Source: Myxococcales bacterium (lineage in GTDB: Bacteria; Myxococcota_A; Polyangia; Haliangiales; Haliangiaceae). Taken from it: DNA of 61,326 nt. Positions 43,246 through 55,968 of the stretch are shown here, in pieces (the stretch's first letter is position 1; each line of letters opens with the position of its first letter). The stretch lies in assembly GCA_016794525.1 (NCBI GenBank), contig JAEUJY010000055.1, positions 1-61,326 of the forward strand, written 5' to 3'. A program made the position numbers and the translations under genes. The notes below the pieces were generated by a model. It was given only the letters and a program-made list of their open reading frames with translations, was not told the origin of the DNA and made no database searches.

Positions 43246-44629
43246 CCGCGCTGGCCTGCACCGGCTGCGGCCACACCGTCGCGCTCGACGAGCCGCGGCC
43301 GTTCCGCTGCCCGCGCGCCGGCGACGGCCGCGACCACGTGCTGGCGCGCACCGACGCGCCGCCGTGGCAGCCAGCCGCGGGGCCGCCGGTCGGCAACCCG
43401 TTCGTCCGCTACCGCGCGCTGGCCTACCCGTGGCACGTCGCGCGCGCCCGCGGCATGTCCGACGACGCCTACGTCGCGCGGGTCGAGGCGCTCGATCGCG
43501 CGGTGGCCGCGGTCGACGGCCGCGGCTTCGCGATCACGCCGTACCGCGCGGTCGCCCCGGCGCGCTGGTGGAAGGACGAGACCGGCCACGTCGCCGGCTC
43601 GCACAAGGCCCGCCACCTGTTCGGCCTGGCGCTGTGGCTCGACGTCGCCGAGCGCACCGGGCTGGTCACCGCCGCCGAGCGCGCCCGGCCGCTCGCCATC
43701 GCCAGCTGCGGCAACGCCGCGCTCGCCGCCGCCGTCGTCGCGCGGGCGATCGAGCGCCGCCTCCAGGTGTTCGTGCCGCCGACCGCCGACGCCGTCGTGG
43801 TCGCGCGCCTCACCGCGCTCGGCGCCGAGCTCACGGTCTGCCCGCGCCGCGCCGACGATCCGCCCGGCGATCCTTGCTACCACCGGTTCCAGGCGGCGGT
43901 GCGCGCCGGCGCGCTGCCGTTCTCGTGCCAGGGCAGCGACAACGGCCTCACGATCGACGGCGGCGTGACGCTCGGGCTCGAGCTGGCCGAGCAGCACGCC
44001 GCGCTCGGCGCCGGCGGGCTCGCCGAGCCACTACAACACGTCGCGATCCAGATCGGCGGCGGCGCGCTGGCCACCGCGGTCGCGCGCGGCCTGGCCTGGG
44101 CCCACGCGCGCGGCGTCATCGCGACGACACCTGCGATCCACGCGGTGCAGACCGCCGCGTGCTTCCCGCTGGTGCGCGCGTGGCGGCGCGTCGCGCGCGG
44201 CCTGGCGGATCAGCTCGCCGCGCCCGTGCGCCCCGCCGCCGCCGACGCCACCGCCGGCGCCGCCGATGACGCCGCCGCCGCGCGCTGGCTCCACGCAAAC
44301 GCCCCGCCGGCCGCGATCGACCGCGCGGTGACGGCCGCCGCCGCCGCGCGCAGCCAGTTCATGTGGCCGTGGGAGTCGGCGCCGCACTCGGTCGCGTCGG
44401 GCATCCTCGACGACGAGACCTACGACTGGCTGGCGATCGTGCGCGCCATGCTCGCCACCGGCGGCTGGCCGGTCGTGGTCGACGAGGCCGCGCTCATCGC
44501 CGCGCGCGCCGCGGCCCACGCCGGCGGCGTCCCTGCCAGCGCCACCGGCGCCGCCGGCCTCGCCGGCCTCCACGCGCTGGATCTGCCCGCCACCGCCCGG
44601 GTGGCGGCGCTTCTCACCGGAGTCGAGCG

Positions 44630-44633
<4 letters not shown>
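43242..44633 (+). CDS. Threonine-synthase-like PLP enzyme with N-terminal Cys motif
   Basis: Protein of 463 residues, fold-type II PLP family. The N-terminus ACTGCGHT plus RCPRAG looks like half of a zinc ribbon, as in threonine-synthase-like proteins. [14 protein letters not shown] carries the probable Schiff-base Lys, [17 protein letters not shown] the substrate loop, and [15 protein letters not shown] the phosphate-binding Gly loop. It is distinct in sequence from the PLP enzyme before it, so this is not a recent duplication. Coupled by GTGA at its start and ATGA at its end. A synthase or ammonia-lyase acting on 2,3-diaminopropionate or another Ser/Thr-like intermediate is possible; the actual reaction is not evident. 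Confidence 0.8.
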
Positions 44634-45558
<925 letters not shown>

Positions 45559-45559
<1 letters not shown>

Positions 45560-45593
45560 CCGGCTGCCGCAGCCGCAGGCTGCGGCAGCCGGC
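45559..45593 (+). terminator. Strong hairpin ending the plus-strand purine operon
   Basis: Perfect 16-bp stem: 45559-45574 (GCCGGCTGCCGCAGCC) with 45578-45593, loop GCA. It starts at the last base of the stop codon. No U-tract; the left GTGCCC repeat follows at once. Confidence 0.75.
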
Positions 45594-45626
45594 CCCGTGC
45601 CCGTGCCCGTGCCCGTGCCCGTGCCC
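45593..45626. repeat. Left 34-bp inverted repeat, CCCC(GTGCCC)x5
   Basis: Five tandem GTGCCC hexamers (45597-45626) after CCCC. The reverse complement of 46081-46114 is identical over all 34 bp, including the copy number. It forms the left end of a 522-bp unit around the four-helix-bundle gene. Confidence 0.9.
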
Positions 45627-45721
45627 GATCTCCGGGCCGCTCTCGCCCCCGGCCGCGCCACTCGCGCATCGATCGCGTCGTTCCGACGCAACTCCGCACG
45701 CCTCGCGCCGATACCGTCCGC

Positions 45722-46066
45722 GTGACTCTCGATCACGCCAAGCTCGACGCCTATCAACGTTCTCTCGACCTGCTCGACCTCATCGACCAGGTCCACGAGC
45801 TCATGCCACCGGGGCGCTCGCACCTCAGGGACCAACTCGACCGAGCCGCGACCTCGATCGTCCTCAACACCGCCGAAGGCGCGGGTGAGTTCAGCAAGGA
45901 CGAGAAGCAGCGCTTCTACCGGATCGCGCGCCGGTCCGCGGTCGAGACCGCAGCCATCCTCGACATCCTCGAGCGGCGCAAGGCCGTGCCCGCGGCGACC
46001 CTCGCGTCGGCGCGGGCGATGGTCGTCCGCGTCGTGTCCATGCTCGCCCGGCTCGCCGGCGCGTGA
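45722..46066 (+). CDS. Four-helix-bundle protein (23S rRNA IVS/S23-type)
   Basis: Protein of 114 residues that is all helical and matches the four-helix-bundle family found in 23S rRNA intervening sequences and, as Avd, in diversity-generating retroelements. Family features seen are KLDAYQRSLDLLDLIDQV, LRDQLDRAATSIVLNTAEGAG with the typical S-I-x-x-N-x-A-E-G, and FYRIARRSAVETAAILDIL. Such proteins are pentameric nucleic-acid-binding bundles in the cases studied. GTG 45722 is the best start (TACCGT 4 nt and GATACC 6 nt upstream; no ribosome site). The gene is enclosed by 34-bp inverted repeats and lies between the convergent purine operons, to which it is unlikely to belong functionally. Confidence 0.88.
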   Translation: MTLDHAKLDAYQRSLDLLDLIDQVHELMPPGRSHLRDQLDRAATSIVLNTAEGAGEFSKDEKQRFYRIARRSAVETAAILDILERRKAVPAATLASARAMVVRVVSMLARLAGA

Positions 46067-46080
46067 CCAGCTCCAGATCC

Positions 46081-46114
46081 GGGCACGGGCACGGGCACGG
46101 GCACGGGCACGGGG
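46081..46114. repeat. Right 34-bp inverted repeat, (GGGCAC)x5GGGG
   Basis: Five tandem GGGCAC hexamers (46081-46110) and GGGG: the exact inverse of the left copy at 45593-45626. It begins 15 nt after the four-helix-bundle stop and ends 4 nt before the next hairpin. Confidence 0.9.
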
Positions 46115-46118
46115 CAGC

Positions 46119-46151
46119 GAGACTGAGAAGCGCCTTGCGCTTCTCAGTCTC
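46119..46151 (-). terminator. Strong hairpin ending the minus-strand purine operon
   Basis: GAGACTGAGAAGCGC (46119-46133), loop CTT, GCGCTTCTCAGTCTC (46137-46151): perfect 15-bp stem that includes the last codons and stop (46144-46146) of the carbamoylase gene. No U-tract. Confidence 0.75.
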
Positions 46152-47381
46152 CTGCGGCCACGTCCCGCACCACCGCCAGCAGCACGTCGGCCCCGGCGAT
46201 CAGCTCGTCCGGCGCCGTGTGCTCGCGGACGTTGTGGCTGATGCCGCCCGCCGACGGCACGAAGATCATGCCGGTCGGACAGCGCGGCGCGAACATCTGG
46301 GCGTCGTGGCCGGCGCCGCTCGGCATGCGCCGCACCGAGCGCCCCTGCGCCTTCGCCGCCGCCTCGACGCGATCGATCATCGCCGGATCGAACGCCACCG
46401 GCGCGAACCGCGCCAGCGCGCGGCGCGCGACCGTCACGCCCTCGGCGGCGGCGGTCGCCTCGACGAACGCCCAGGTCTCGCGCTCGGCGCGCTGCAGCAC
46501 GTCTTCGTCGGTGTTGCGCAGATCGATCGTCATCACGACCTGGTTGGGGATCACGTTCACCAGGTTCGGCCGCACGGTCAGGTGGCCGACCGTCGCCACC
46601 TGCGCGCCGCCGTACGCGCGCGCCAGCCGCCGCACGAAGCACGCGATCTCGGCGGCGACGTAGCCGGCGTCGGTGCGCATCGCCATCGGCGTCGTGCCAG
46701 CGTGGTTCGACACCCCGCCCAGCGTCAGCTCGCTCCACGAGATGCCCTGCACGCCGGTGACCGCGCCGATCGTCACGCCCTCGCGCTCGAGCACCGGTCC
46801 CTGCTCGACGTGCAGCTCGAGGTACGCCGCCGCGCGCACCGCGTCCACCGGCGCGTCGCCCGCGTAGCCGATCCGCGCCAGCTCGTCGCCGAGCGTCGCG
46901 CCGTCGATCGCGACCGTCGCCAGCGCCGCGTCCAGCGCCAGCGCGCCCTGGTGCACCGCGCTGCCCAGCATGTCGGGCTGGAACCGCGCGCCCTCCTCGT
47001 TGGTGAAGAACCCGACCGCGATCGGGTGGCGGGTCGCGACGCCGGCCTCGCGCAGCCGCTCGATCACCTCCAGCCCCGCGAGCACGCCGTAGTTGCCGTC
47101 GTACTTGCCGCCCGTGCGCACGGTGTCGATGTGCGAGCCGATGATCACCGGCGGCAGGTCGGCGGTGCCGGCCCGGGTGCCGAGCACGTTGCCCACACGA
47201 TCGACCGTCACCGCCAGCCCGAGCTCCCGCATCCAGCCCACCACCAGGTCGCGCCCCGCGCGGTCGGCATCGGTCAGCGCCAGCCGGCACACGCCGCCGC
47301 CGTCGATCGCCCCGACCTCCGCCAGCGCGAACAGCCGCCGCATCAGCCGATCGCCATCGACGCGCAGCGCGCCGCCCGCGG

Positions 47382-47385
<4 letters not shown>
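46144..47385 (-). CDS. M20-family N-carbamoyl-amino-acid/ureido hydrolase (hydantoinase/carbamoylase)
   Basis: Protein of 413 residues, the usual length of Zn-dependent allantoate amidohydrolase, N-carbamoyl-L-amino-acid hydrolase and beta-ureidopropionase. Metal and catalytic motifs are complete: IIGSHIDTVRTGGKYDGNYG, FTNEEGARF, ELHVEQGPVLE and GGISHNVREHT. The dimerisation/lid insert contains SNHAGTTPMAMR, which supplies the substrate His. It cleaves N-carbamoyl bonds, in E. coli terms taking the place of YgeY or a carbamoylase. GTG 47385 overlaps the YgfK-like stop (GTGA), so both are translated together. Confidence 0.92.
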
Positions 47386-49466
<2,081 letters not shown>

Positions 49467-49481
49467 GGGGCACCTGCCGCG

Positions 49482-49487
49482 ATGGTA
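49482..49487 (-). promoter_or_regulatory. -10 box TACCAT of the ygfK-like operon
   Basis: TACCAT on minus, 15 nt before ATG 49466 with AGGTG between. Divergent from the methyltransferase promoter. Confidence 0.4.
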
Positions 49488-49576
49488 CCCCCGCCGCGCG
49501 CCGTGGGCGGCGTCAGCCCCGAGTTGCCCGCCACCGCGACCGAACGCCGCGGGTCGACACGCCGCCGCGGGCCTCC

Positions 49577-49582
49577 TACGCT
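49577..49582 (+). promoter_or_regulatory. -10 box TACGCT, 6 nt before GTG 49589
   Basis: TACGCT then TGCGCC then GTG; no ribosome site. Leaderless start predicted. Confidence 0.4.
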
Positions 49583-49588
49583 TGCGCC

Positions 49589-50203
49589 GTGACCCAACCG
49601 TCGACCGATCTGTTCAAGGACAAGGCCCAGGACTGGGACAGCCGCCCGGTGCCCGCGCAGATCTCCGCCGGCGTCGGCGCCGCGCTGCGCGCGCGGGTCG
49701 CGCTGTCGCCCGAGCTGCGCGTCATGGATTTCGGCGCCGGCACCGGCCTGGTCTGCGCCCACGTCGCGCCGCACGTCGCGACGGTCCACGCGGTCGACAT
49801 CTCCGCGGCGATGCTCGCGCAGCTCGCCGCCAAGCCCGAGCTGCAGGGCAAGGTCGTCGTCCACTGCCAGGACATCCTCGCGCGCCCGCTCGATCAGCAG
49901 GTCGATCTGATCATCAGCGCGATGGCCATGCACCACGTCGAGGACACCGACCGCATGCTGCGCGCGTTCGCCGCGCACCTCGCGCCGGGCGGCAAGGTCG
50001 CGCTGGCCGACCTCGACACCGAGCCGGGCACGTTCCACCCGCCCGACGCCGTCGGCGTCTTCCACGCCGGCTTCGATCGCGCGCGCCTCGGCCAGCAACT
50101 CGCCGCCGCCGGGTTCACCGCCATCGAGTTCGCCACCGCGACCCAGGTCGACAAGGACGATCGCCGCTACGACATCTTCCTGGTGACCGCCACCAAGGCG
50201 TGA
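49589..50203 (+). CDS. Class I SAM-dependent methyltransferase
   Basis: Protein of 204 residues. The Rossmann methyltransferase motifs are in order: motif I VMDFGAGTGLVCAHVA, motif II acidic end VHAVDISAAML, motif III with DIL, and motif IV LIISAMAMHHVED, followed by GGKVALADLD. It is of the UbiE/Methyltransf_11 type acting on a small molecule; the substrate is unknown. GTG 49589 fits the leaderless pattern. It stands alone between the YgfK-like operon (divergent) and a lipoprotein gene (convergent). Confidence 0.9.
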   Translation: MTQPSTDLFKDKAQDWDSRPVPAQISAGVGAALRARVALSPELRVMDFGAGTGLVCAHVAPHVATVHAVDISAAMLAQLAAKPELQGKVVVHCQDILARPLDQQVDLIISAMAMHHVEDTDRMLRAFAAHLAPGGKVALADLDTEPGTFHPPDAVGVFHAGFDRARLGQQLAAAGFTAIEFATATQVDKDDRRYDIFLVTATKA

Positions 50204-50219
50204 CCCGCGCGCCGCGACG

Positions 50220-50768
50220 TCACAGACACGCGCGGATCGGCGGGTCCTGGCGCAGCACGCGGATGTAGTAGGCCGCGTCGGCCGCGTACACCTTCGGCGC
50301 CAGCAGCCGCACCGGGCTGCACTGGCCGGCGACCGCCGCGCGCCGCGCCTGCTTGGTCATCCGCACCGCGTCGGGGTGCGCGCCGGGCATCTCCGGCAGC
50401 GGCGCCAGGTCCTCGCCGCCCAGCGCGGCCGCCTGGCGCCCCGCGTCCTCCGGCGTCACGTAGTCGACGTTCACCTGGTAGTTGAGGACCGCGCCGACCA
50501 GGCCGGCGATGATCATCGCGGCGCCCACCTCGTGCATCGCGTAGAACGGCACGACCGCGATCGAGCCGGCCGCGCCGCTGGCGTCGCTACCCGCCGTCGT
50601 GCTGTCGCCCTTCTCCCACTCGTCCGGCTCCGGCGCCACCGCCAGCGCCGCACCCGCCGCCACCATCGTCCCATCGACGACGTACGCCACGCCGCGGTAC
50701 TCGCCGCGCAGCGCGCAGCCGCTCGCGAGGGTGGTGATGAGGGCAGCCAGCAGGAGCGTTCGACGCAT
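50220..50768 (-). CDS. Putative lipoprotein with membrane segment
   Basis: Protein of 182 residues from ATG 50768 (ribosome site GAGGTGGG). Lipobox LASGC puts the acylated Cys at residue 18. A hydrophobic stretch (VAYVVDGTMVAAGAALAVA, about 27-46) and a second (AMIIAGLVGAVLNYQV, about 82-98) separated by a Ser/Thr/Asp-rich loop suggest glycine-zipper-like segments. The C-terminal half holds two Cys (GQCSPV, RACL) and no known domain. The function is unknown. It precedes the TetR/beta-oxidation region on the opposite strand. Confidence 0.68.
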   Translation of the reverse strand: MRRTLLLAALITTLASGCALRGEYRGVAYVVDGTMVAAGAALAVAPEPDEWEKGDSTTAGSDASGAAGSIAVVPFYAMHEVGAAMIIAGLVGAVLNYQVNVDYVTPEDAGRQAAALGGEDLAPLPEMPGAHPDAVRMTKQARRAAVAGQCSPVRLLAPKVYAADAAYYIRVLRQDPPIRACL

Positions 50769-50952
50769 GCCCACCTCATTTGCATCGCCCATGCCCGTGG
50801 TCCGACCACGACATCTCGCCCACTTGGCCGGGCGCACGTCTCGATCTGACGCCGCGGATCGGACACCTGTCGAACGGCCATCAGCCGCCGGGTAAGGCGC
50901 GTAAGGTCGACAGATCCCCTTCTATTTCAGCATCTTCCGTCGGCGCCAAAAC

Positions 50953-50974
50953 AAACAGTCTTGACTGACTGTTT
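50953..50974. promoter_or_regulatory. TetR-type operator, perfect 8-6-8 palindrome
   Basis: AAACAGTC (50953-50960), TTGACT, GACTGTTT (50967-50974). The spacer TTGACT is also a 5/6 match to a -35 box, 17 nt before TACGCC (50984-50989), so a bound repressor would cover the promoter of the TetR gene 24 nt downstream. Confidence 0.72.
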
Positions 50975-50983
50975 CCCGGGCGG

Positions 50984-50989
50984 TACGCC
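50984..50989 (+). promoter_or_regulatory. -10 box TACGCC, 8 nt before ATG 50998
   Basis: Pairs with TTGACT (50961-50966) at 17-nt spacing. The predicted start site is at or next to the ATG of the TetR gene; no ribosome site. Confidence 0.5.
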
Positions 50990-50997
50990 TCCACCCG

Positions 50998-51675
50998 ATG
51001 ACGCCGCAGCCCGCGCGCGCACCTCGGACCCAGGCTCAGCGCCGGGACGAGATGCGTCACGCGCTGCTCGAGGCCGCGGTCGACAGCCTCGTCGAGCTCG
51101 GCTTCGCGCGCACCACCACGCTCGAGGTGCAGCGCCGCGCCGGCGTCTCGCGCGGCGCGCTGCTCCACCACTTCCCCAGCAAGGCCGCGCTCCTGGTCGC
51201 GTCGATCGCGCACCTCGCCGAGCGCCGCGGCCGCGATCTCAAGCAGCGCTCCACGTCCTTGCCCACCGGCCCGGCCCGCATCGACGCGGTGCTCGAGCTC
51301 CTGTGGGAGAGCTTCGCCGGCCCGATGTTCCAGGTCGCGATCGAGCTGCGCGCCGCCGCGCGCACCGACGCCGAGCTGCGCGCCGCGCTGACGCCGATCG
51401 AGAAGCTGGTGCGCGAGCGCATCATCCACCAGACCAGCGTCATGCTCGGCCCGGCCCTGGCCGCCGCGCCCGGCTACGCGGTCGCGCTCGATCTCACGCT
51501 GCACGTGATGATCGGCGCCGCCACCACCGCCTGTCTGCACGGCGAGCAAGGCCGCGCCGACGAGCTGGTCGCCCACTGGCGGCGCATGTTTCCGGCGATC
51601 GTCGCCGCGGCCGCCGCGCCGCCGACGCACTCGACTGCTGGCACCACCGACAACGCACGGGAGAACATTCGATGA
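50998..51675 (+). CDS. TetR-family transcriptional regulator
   Basis: Protein of 225 residues. The N-terminal TetR helix-turn-helix (about 15-65) reads MRHALLEAAVDSLVELGFAR then TTLEVQRRAGVSRGALLHHF, with the conserved HHFPSKAAL after the recognition helix. The rest is an all-helical ligand domain. It is the first gene of an operon with a multifunctional beta-oxidation enzyme and an SCP-x thiolase; its stop overlaps the next start (ATGA). With the palindrome at 50953-50974 it probably represses its own operon and responds to an acyl-CoA or sterol-like CoA ester, by analogy with other TetR regulators of fatty-acid genes. Confidence 0.93.
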   Translation: MTPQPARAPRTQAQRRDEMRHALLEAAVDSLVELGFARTTTLEVQRRAGVSRGALLHHFPSKAALLVASIAHLAERRGRDLKQRSTSLPTGPARIDAVLELLWESFAGPMFQVAIELRAAARTDAELRAALTPIEKLVRERIIHQTSVMLGPALAAAPGYAVALDLTLHVMIGAATTACLHGEQGRADELVAHWRRMFPAIVAAAAAPPTHSTAGTTDNARENIR

Positions 51676-54600
51676 GCAAGGAACTGCGGTTCGATGGCAA
51701 GGTCGCGATCGTCACCGGCGCCGGTGGCGGACTGGGGCGCTCGCACGCGCTGTTGCTCGCGTCGCGCGGCGCCAAGGTCGTCGTCAACGATCTCGGCGGC
51801 AGCTTCACCGGCGAGGGCAAGTCGAGCTCGGCCGCCGACAAGGTCGTCGACGAGATCAAGGCCGCCGGCGGCACCGCGGTCGCCAACTACGACTCGGTCG
51901 AGAACGGCGACGCCATCGTCAAGACCGCGGTCGACGCCTTCGGCAAGGTCGACATCCTCATCAACAACGCCGGCATCCTCCGCGACGTCTCGTTCCAGAA
52001 GATGAGCCAGGCCGACTGGGACCTCATCTACAAGGTCCACGTCTTCGGCAGCTACAAGTGCACCGCCGCCGCGTGGGGCCTGATGCGCGACCAGGGCTAC
52101 GGCCGCATCGTCATGACCGCGTCGGCCGCCGGCATCTACGGCAACTTCGGCCAGGCCAACTACTCGATGGCCAAGCTCGGCATCCACGGCTTCGCCCAGA
52201 CGCTGGCCCTCGAGGGCAAGAAGAAGAACGTCCTGGTCAACACGATCGCGCCGATCGCCGGCTCGCGCATGACCGAGACCGTGCTGCCGCAGAACCTGAT
52301 CGAGGCGCTCAAGCCCGAGTTCGTCTCGCCGCTGGTCGCCCGGCTGTGCCACGAGTCGTCGGAAGAGACCGGCGGCCTGTTCGAGGTCGGCGGCGGCTTC
52401 ATGGGCAAGCTGCGCTGGGAGCGCTCGACCGGCAAGACGTTCCGGCTGGGCCGCCCGATCACGATCGAGGGCGTCGACGCCGCGTGGAAGGACATCACGC
52501 AGTTCGACAAGACCGAGCACCCCGGCTCGGTCACCGAGTCGATGGGCCCGATCATGGCCAACCTCGAGGCCGGTCCGTCGAAGGGCGGCAACGACCTGAT
52601 CGACGTCGACGCCGCGCTCGGCTACAAGTTCCCCGAGGTCGAGTCGAGCTACGACGAGCGCGACCTCGCGATCTACGCGCTCGGCGTCGGCGCCGCCACC
52701 GACCCCGGCAACGACAAGGACCTGCAGCTCGTCTACGAGATGCACGGCAAGGGCATGAAGGCCCTCCCCACCTACGGCGTCATCCCGGCGATCAACGTCA
52801 TCCTCAAGATGGGCAAGGAGGGCAAGCAGGCCCCCGGCCTGCACTTCGGCCTCGACCGCGTGCTGCACGGCGAGCAGTACACCGAGCTGAAGCGGCCCCT
52901 GCCGCGCGCCACGAAGCTCACGCACCGCATGCGCGTGAAGGACATCTTCGACAAGGGCAAGAACGCGCTGGTCGTGAACGAGATCATCTCGTACGACGAG
53001 GCCGGCAACGAGCTGGTGCGCAACGAGGTCACCACCTTCGTGCGCGGCGCCGGCGGCTGGGGCGGCGATCGCGGCCCGTCGGCCGACGTCAACACGCCGC
53101 CCGATCGCGCCCCCGACAAGGTCATCGAGGAGCACGTGCCCGCGCACCAGGCGCTCCTGTACCGCCTGTCGGGCGACTGGAACCCGCTCCACGCCGACCC
53201 CGGCTTCGCCAAGGCGTTCGGCTTCGACCGCCCCATCCTCCACGGCCTGTGCTCGTTCGGCTACGCCGGCCGCCACGTCGCCGCCGCGTTCGCGCCCGAC
53301 GGCAACACCGACTACGTCAAGTCGATCCGCGTGCGCTTCGCCAAGAGCGTGCTGCCCGGCGACACGCTGGTCACCGAGATGTGGAAGGACGGCGATCAGA
53401 AGATCATCTTCCAGACCAAGGTCAAGGAGCGCGACGAGGTCGTCATCTCCAACGCCGCCATCGAGCTGTGGAAGGAGATCCCCAAGGCCGCCGCGCCCAA
53501 GCCCAAGGCCGCCAGCGGCGGCGCCGCCGCGCCGAGCGCGATGCCGATCTCGGCCGACATCTTCAACGCCATGAACGCGTTCGTGAAGGCCAACGCGGAT
53601 GTCGCCGAGAAGGTGAAGACCGTCTTCCAGTTCAAGCTCAGCGCGCCCGACAGCGTCTGGACCATCGACCTGGGCACGCCGCCCGGCTCGGTCACGCCCG
53701 GCGCCGGCGTGGCGCCCAAGTGCACGCTCGAGCTGAGCGATGCGGACTTCATGGCGATGGCCACCGGCCAGGCCGACCCGATGAAGCTGTTCTCGACGGG
53801 CAAGCTCAAGATCGGCGGCGACGTCATGGCGTCGCAGAAGCTCGGCTTCCTCAAGAAGATCACCCCCGACCTGGTGATGGCCGAGATGAAGAAGCGCGTC
53901 GGTAGTGGCGGTGGTGCCGCGACCGCGGGCGGCGGTGGCACGGAGGGTGGTGGCGTCGCGCCGGCCGGTGACATGGTGCCCACCACCTGGGACGTGTTCA
54001 TCGCCATCCGCGACCACGTCGAGCGCAACCCCGAGCTGGTCGCCAAGGTCGGCGCCAGCTACCTGTTCAAGGTGACCAACCCCGACTCGGCGTGGGTCAT
54101 CGACCTCAAGAACGGCAAGGGCGCGGTCACCGAGGGCCACGGCGCCGCGGACTGCACGCTCGAGATCAGCGAGGCCGACTTCATCGACATGACGACCGGC
54201 AAGTCGGACCCGATGAAGCTGTTCACCACCGGCAAGCTGAAGATCAGCGGCAACGTGATGGCGTCGCAGAAGCTCAGCTTCCTGCAGAAGATGGATCCCG
54301 AGCAGGCCAAGCAGGCCGCGATCAAGGCCCGCGCCGCGGGCGGCGGTCCGGGCAAGGCGGGCGCGGCGGCGGCGGCGGGCCCGACGGCGAAGGCCCCGGC
54401 GTTCTTCGCGGCGCTGGGCAAGCGGCTGGCGGAGAAGCCGGAGCTCGCCAAGGAGCTGGGCGCGATCGTGCTGTTCAAGATCGTCGACCCGGGCTCGGAG
54501 TGGACGGTGGAGGGCGCGGCGGTGTCGCCGGCCGACTTCGGCACGGCGAAGGCGACGCTGACGCTCAAGGACGAGGACCTGGCGGGCCTGTCGGCGGGGG

Positions 54601-54692
54601 ATGTCTACAACCTGTACCAGCACGGCAAGCTGCGCGTGGACGGGGACGTCTCCGTCGCGCACCGCCTGGGGCTCCTGAAGGGCCTCCTGTAA
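51672..54692 (+). CDS. Multifunctional beta-oxidation enzyme (MFE-2-like): SDR + hydratase 2 + three SCP2 domains
   Basis: Protein of 1006 residues. SDR 3-hydroxyacyl-CoA dehydrogenase (1-305) with TGAGGGLG nucleotide loop, NNAG and the catalytic Ser / YSMAK. MaoC-type 2-enoyl-CoA hydratase 2 (about 320-605) with the catalytic motif [20 protein letters not shown] and [10 protein letters not shown]. Three SCP2 lipid-binding domains (about 623-743, 769-886 and 907-1006) are joined by Gly/Ala linkers. The order equals animal peroxisomal MFE-2 (HSD17B4), which has one SCP2 domain and about 736 residues. It should carry out hydration and D-specific dehydrogenation of long or branched acyl-CoAs while its SCP2 parts hold lipid. 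SCP2 domains 1 and 2 share GKLKIxGxVMASQKLxFL, showing a duplication. Confidence 0.93.
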   Translation: MSKELRFDGKVAIVTGAGGGLGRSHALLLASRGAKVVVNDLGGSFTGEGKSSSAADKVVDEIKAAGGTAVANYDSVENGDAIVKTAVDAFGKVDILINNAGILRDVSFQKMSQADWDLIYKVHVFGSYKCTAAAWGLMRDQGYGRIVMTASAAGIYGNFGQANYSMAKLGIHGFAQTLALEGKKKNVLVNTIAPIAGSRMTETVLPQNLIEALKPEFVSPLVARLCHESSEETGGLFEVGGGFMGKLRWERSTGKTFRLGRPITIEGVDAAWKDITQFDKTEHPGSVTESMGPIMANLEAGPSKGGNDLIDVDAALGYKFPEVESSYDERDLAIYALGVGAATDPGNDKDLQLVYEMHGKGMKALPTYGVIPAINVILKMGKEGKQAPGLHFGLDRVLHGEQYTELKRPLPRATKLTHRMRVKDIFDKGKNALVVNEIISYDEAGNELVRNEVTTFVRGAGGWGGDRGPSADVNTPPDRAPDKVIEEHVPAHQALLYRLSGDWNPLHADPGFAKAFGFDRPILHGLCSFGYAGRHVAAAFAPDGNTDYVKSIRVRFAKSVLPGDTLVTEMWKDGDQKIIFQTKVKERDEVVISNAAIELWKEIPKAAAPKPKAASGGAAAPSAMPISADIFNAMNAFVKANADVAEKVKTVFQFKLSAPDSVWTIDLGTPPGSVTPGAGVAPKCTLELSDADFMAMATGQADPMKLFSTGKLKIGGDVMASQKLGFLKKITPDLVMAEMKKRVGSGGGAATAGGGGTEGGGVAPAGDMVPTTWDVFIAIRDHVERNPELVAKVGASYLFKVTNPDSAWVIDLKNGKGAVTEGHGAADCTLEISEADFIDMTTGKSDPMKLFTTGKLKISGNVMASQKLSFLQKMDPEQAKQAAIKARAAGGGPGKAGAAAAAGPTAKAPAFFAALGKRLAEKPELAKELGAIVLFKIVDPGSEWTVEGAAVSPADFGTAKATLTLKDEDLAGLSAGDVYNLYQHGKLRVDGDVSVAHRLGLLKGLL

Positions 54693-54732
54693 TCAACCGA
54701 CCCGATCACACCGCGAGAGAAGGAGAGCAGTC

Positions 54733-55914
54733 ATGACCCGCAAAGTGAATGTCATCGGCGTCGGCATGGTCCCGTTCGCCAAGCCCGGCGAGTCCGAGGA
54801 GTACAACGTGATGGCGTCCAAGGCCGGCCGCGCGGCGCTGGAGGACGCGAAGGTCCCGTTCGGGGAGGTCCAGCAGGCGTTCGCTGGGTACGTCTTCGGG
54901 GACTCGACCTGCGGCCAGCGCGCGGTCTACGAGATCGGCCTGACCGGCATCCCGGTCTTCAACGTCAACAACAACTGCTCGACGGGAAGCAGCGCCCTGA
55001 TGCTGGCGGCGCAGGCCGTCGCCGGTGGGCTCGCCGAGTGCGTGCTGGCGGTGGGCTTCGAGCAGATGGAGAAGGGCGCGCTGTCGGCGAAGTGGACCGA
55101 TCGCACCAACCCGCTCGACAAGCACGCCAACCTCATGAGCGAGGTGCAGGGCTTCAACCAGGCGCCGCCCGCCGCCCAGATGTTCGGCGGCGCCGGGCGA
55201 GAGTATCGGTGGAAGCACGGAACGAAGCGGGAGACGTTCGCGAAGATCAGCGCGAAGGCGCGCCAGCACGCGTCGAAGAACCCGTACGCGCTGTTCAAGA
55301 ACGTGCTGTCGGTCGAGGAGGTGATGGCGTCGCCGGAGGTGTTCGATCCGCTGACGCGCTACCAGTGCTGCCCGCCGACCTGCGGCGCGGCCGCGGCGGT
55401 GCTGTGCAGCGATGACTTCGCGAAGAAGCACGGGATCAGCAACCCGGTCTACATCGCGGGGCAGGCCATGACGACCGACTACCCGTCGTCCTTCGAGGAG
55501 AAGTCGATGATCAAGATGGTCGGCTACGACATGGCCAAGAACGCCGCCGCCAAGGTCTACGAGCAGACCGGCATCGGCCCGCAGGACGTCCAGGTCGTCG
55601 AGCTCCACGACTGCTTCACGGCGAACGAGCTGCTGACGTATGAGGCGCTCGGGCTGTGCAAGGAGGGCGAGGCCGAGAAGTTCATCTGGGACGGCGACAA
55701 CACCTACGGCGGCAAGTTCGTGACGAATCCGTCGGGCGGCTTGCTCAGCAAGGGGCACCCGCTGGGCGCGACCGGCCTGGCGCAGTGCACCGAGCTGGTG
55801 TGGCACCTGCGCGGGACGGCTGGCGAGCGGCAAGTGGCCGGCGCGAAGGTCGCCCTGCAGCACAATCTGGGCCTGGGCGGGGCGTGCGTCGTGACGATGT
55901 ACCGGCGGGATTGA
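54733..55914 (+). CDS. SCP-x-type thiolase
   Basis: Protein of 393 residues of the sterol-carrier-protein-x thiolase class. Catalytic features are the nucleophile Cys in [31 protein letters not shown], and [19 protein letters not shown] in place of the classical NEAF is typical of SCP-x. It cleaves 3-ketoacyl-CoA, often branched or steroid side-chain CoAs, and has no fused SCP2 domain. That role may be served by the three on the preceding enzyme. ATG 54733 has AGAAGGAGAG upstream. It is the last gene of the TetR-controlled operon and the last gene before the low-GC island. Confidence 0.93.
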   Translation: MTRKVNVIGVGMVPFAKPGESEEYNVMASKAGRAALEDAKVPFGEVQQAFAGYVFGDSTCGQRAVYEIGLTGIPVFNVNNNCSTGSSALMLAAQAVAGGLAECVLAVGFEQMEKGALSAKWTDRTNPLDKHANLMSEVQGFNQAPPAAQMFGGAGREYRWKHGTKRETFAKISAKARQHASKNPYALFKNVLSVEEVMASPEVFDPLTRYQCCPPTCGAAAAVLCSDDFAKKHGISNPVYIAGQAMTTDYPSSFEEKSMIKMVGYDMAKNAAAKVYEQTGIGPQDVQVVELHDCFTANELLTYEALGLCKEGEAEKFIWDGDNTYGGKFVTNPSGGLLSKGHPLGATGLAQCTELVWHLRGTAGERQVAGAKVALQHNLGLGGACVVTMYRRD

Positions 55915-55968
55915 GGTAGACTGGCGGCGAGGCGCCGCGGATGTGGAACGACGACGACGATATACCCA

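Noticed and set aside
45593-46114. CRISPR array
   Set aside because: The hexamers are contiguous without spacers and occur as one inverted pair; no cas gene is present.
51672-54692. Fusion artefact or assembly duplication of the SCP2 region
   Set aside because: The three SCP2 domains differ clearly in sequence and are in one open frame, so a true triplication is more likely than an assembly repeat.
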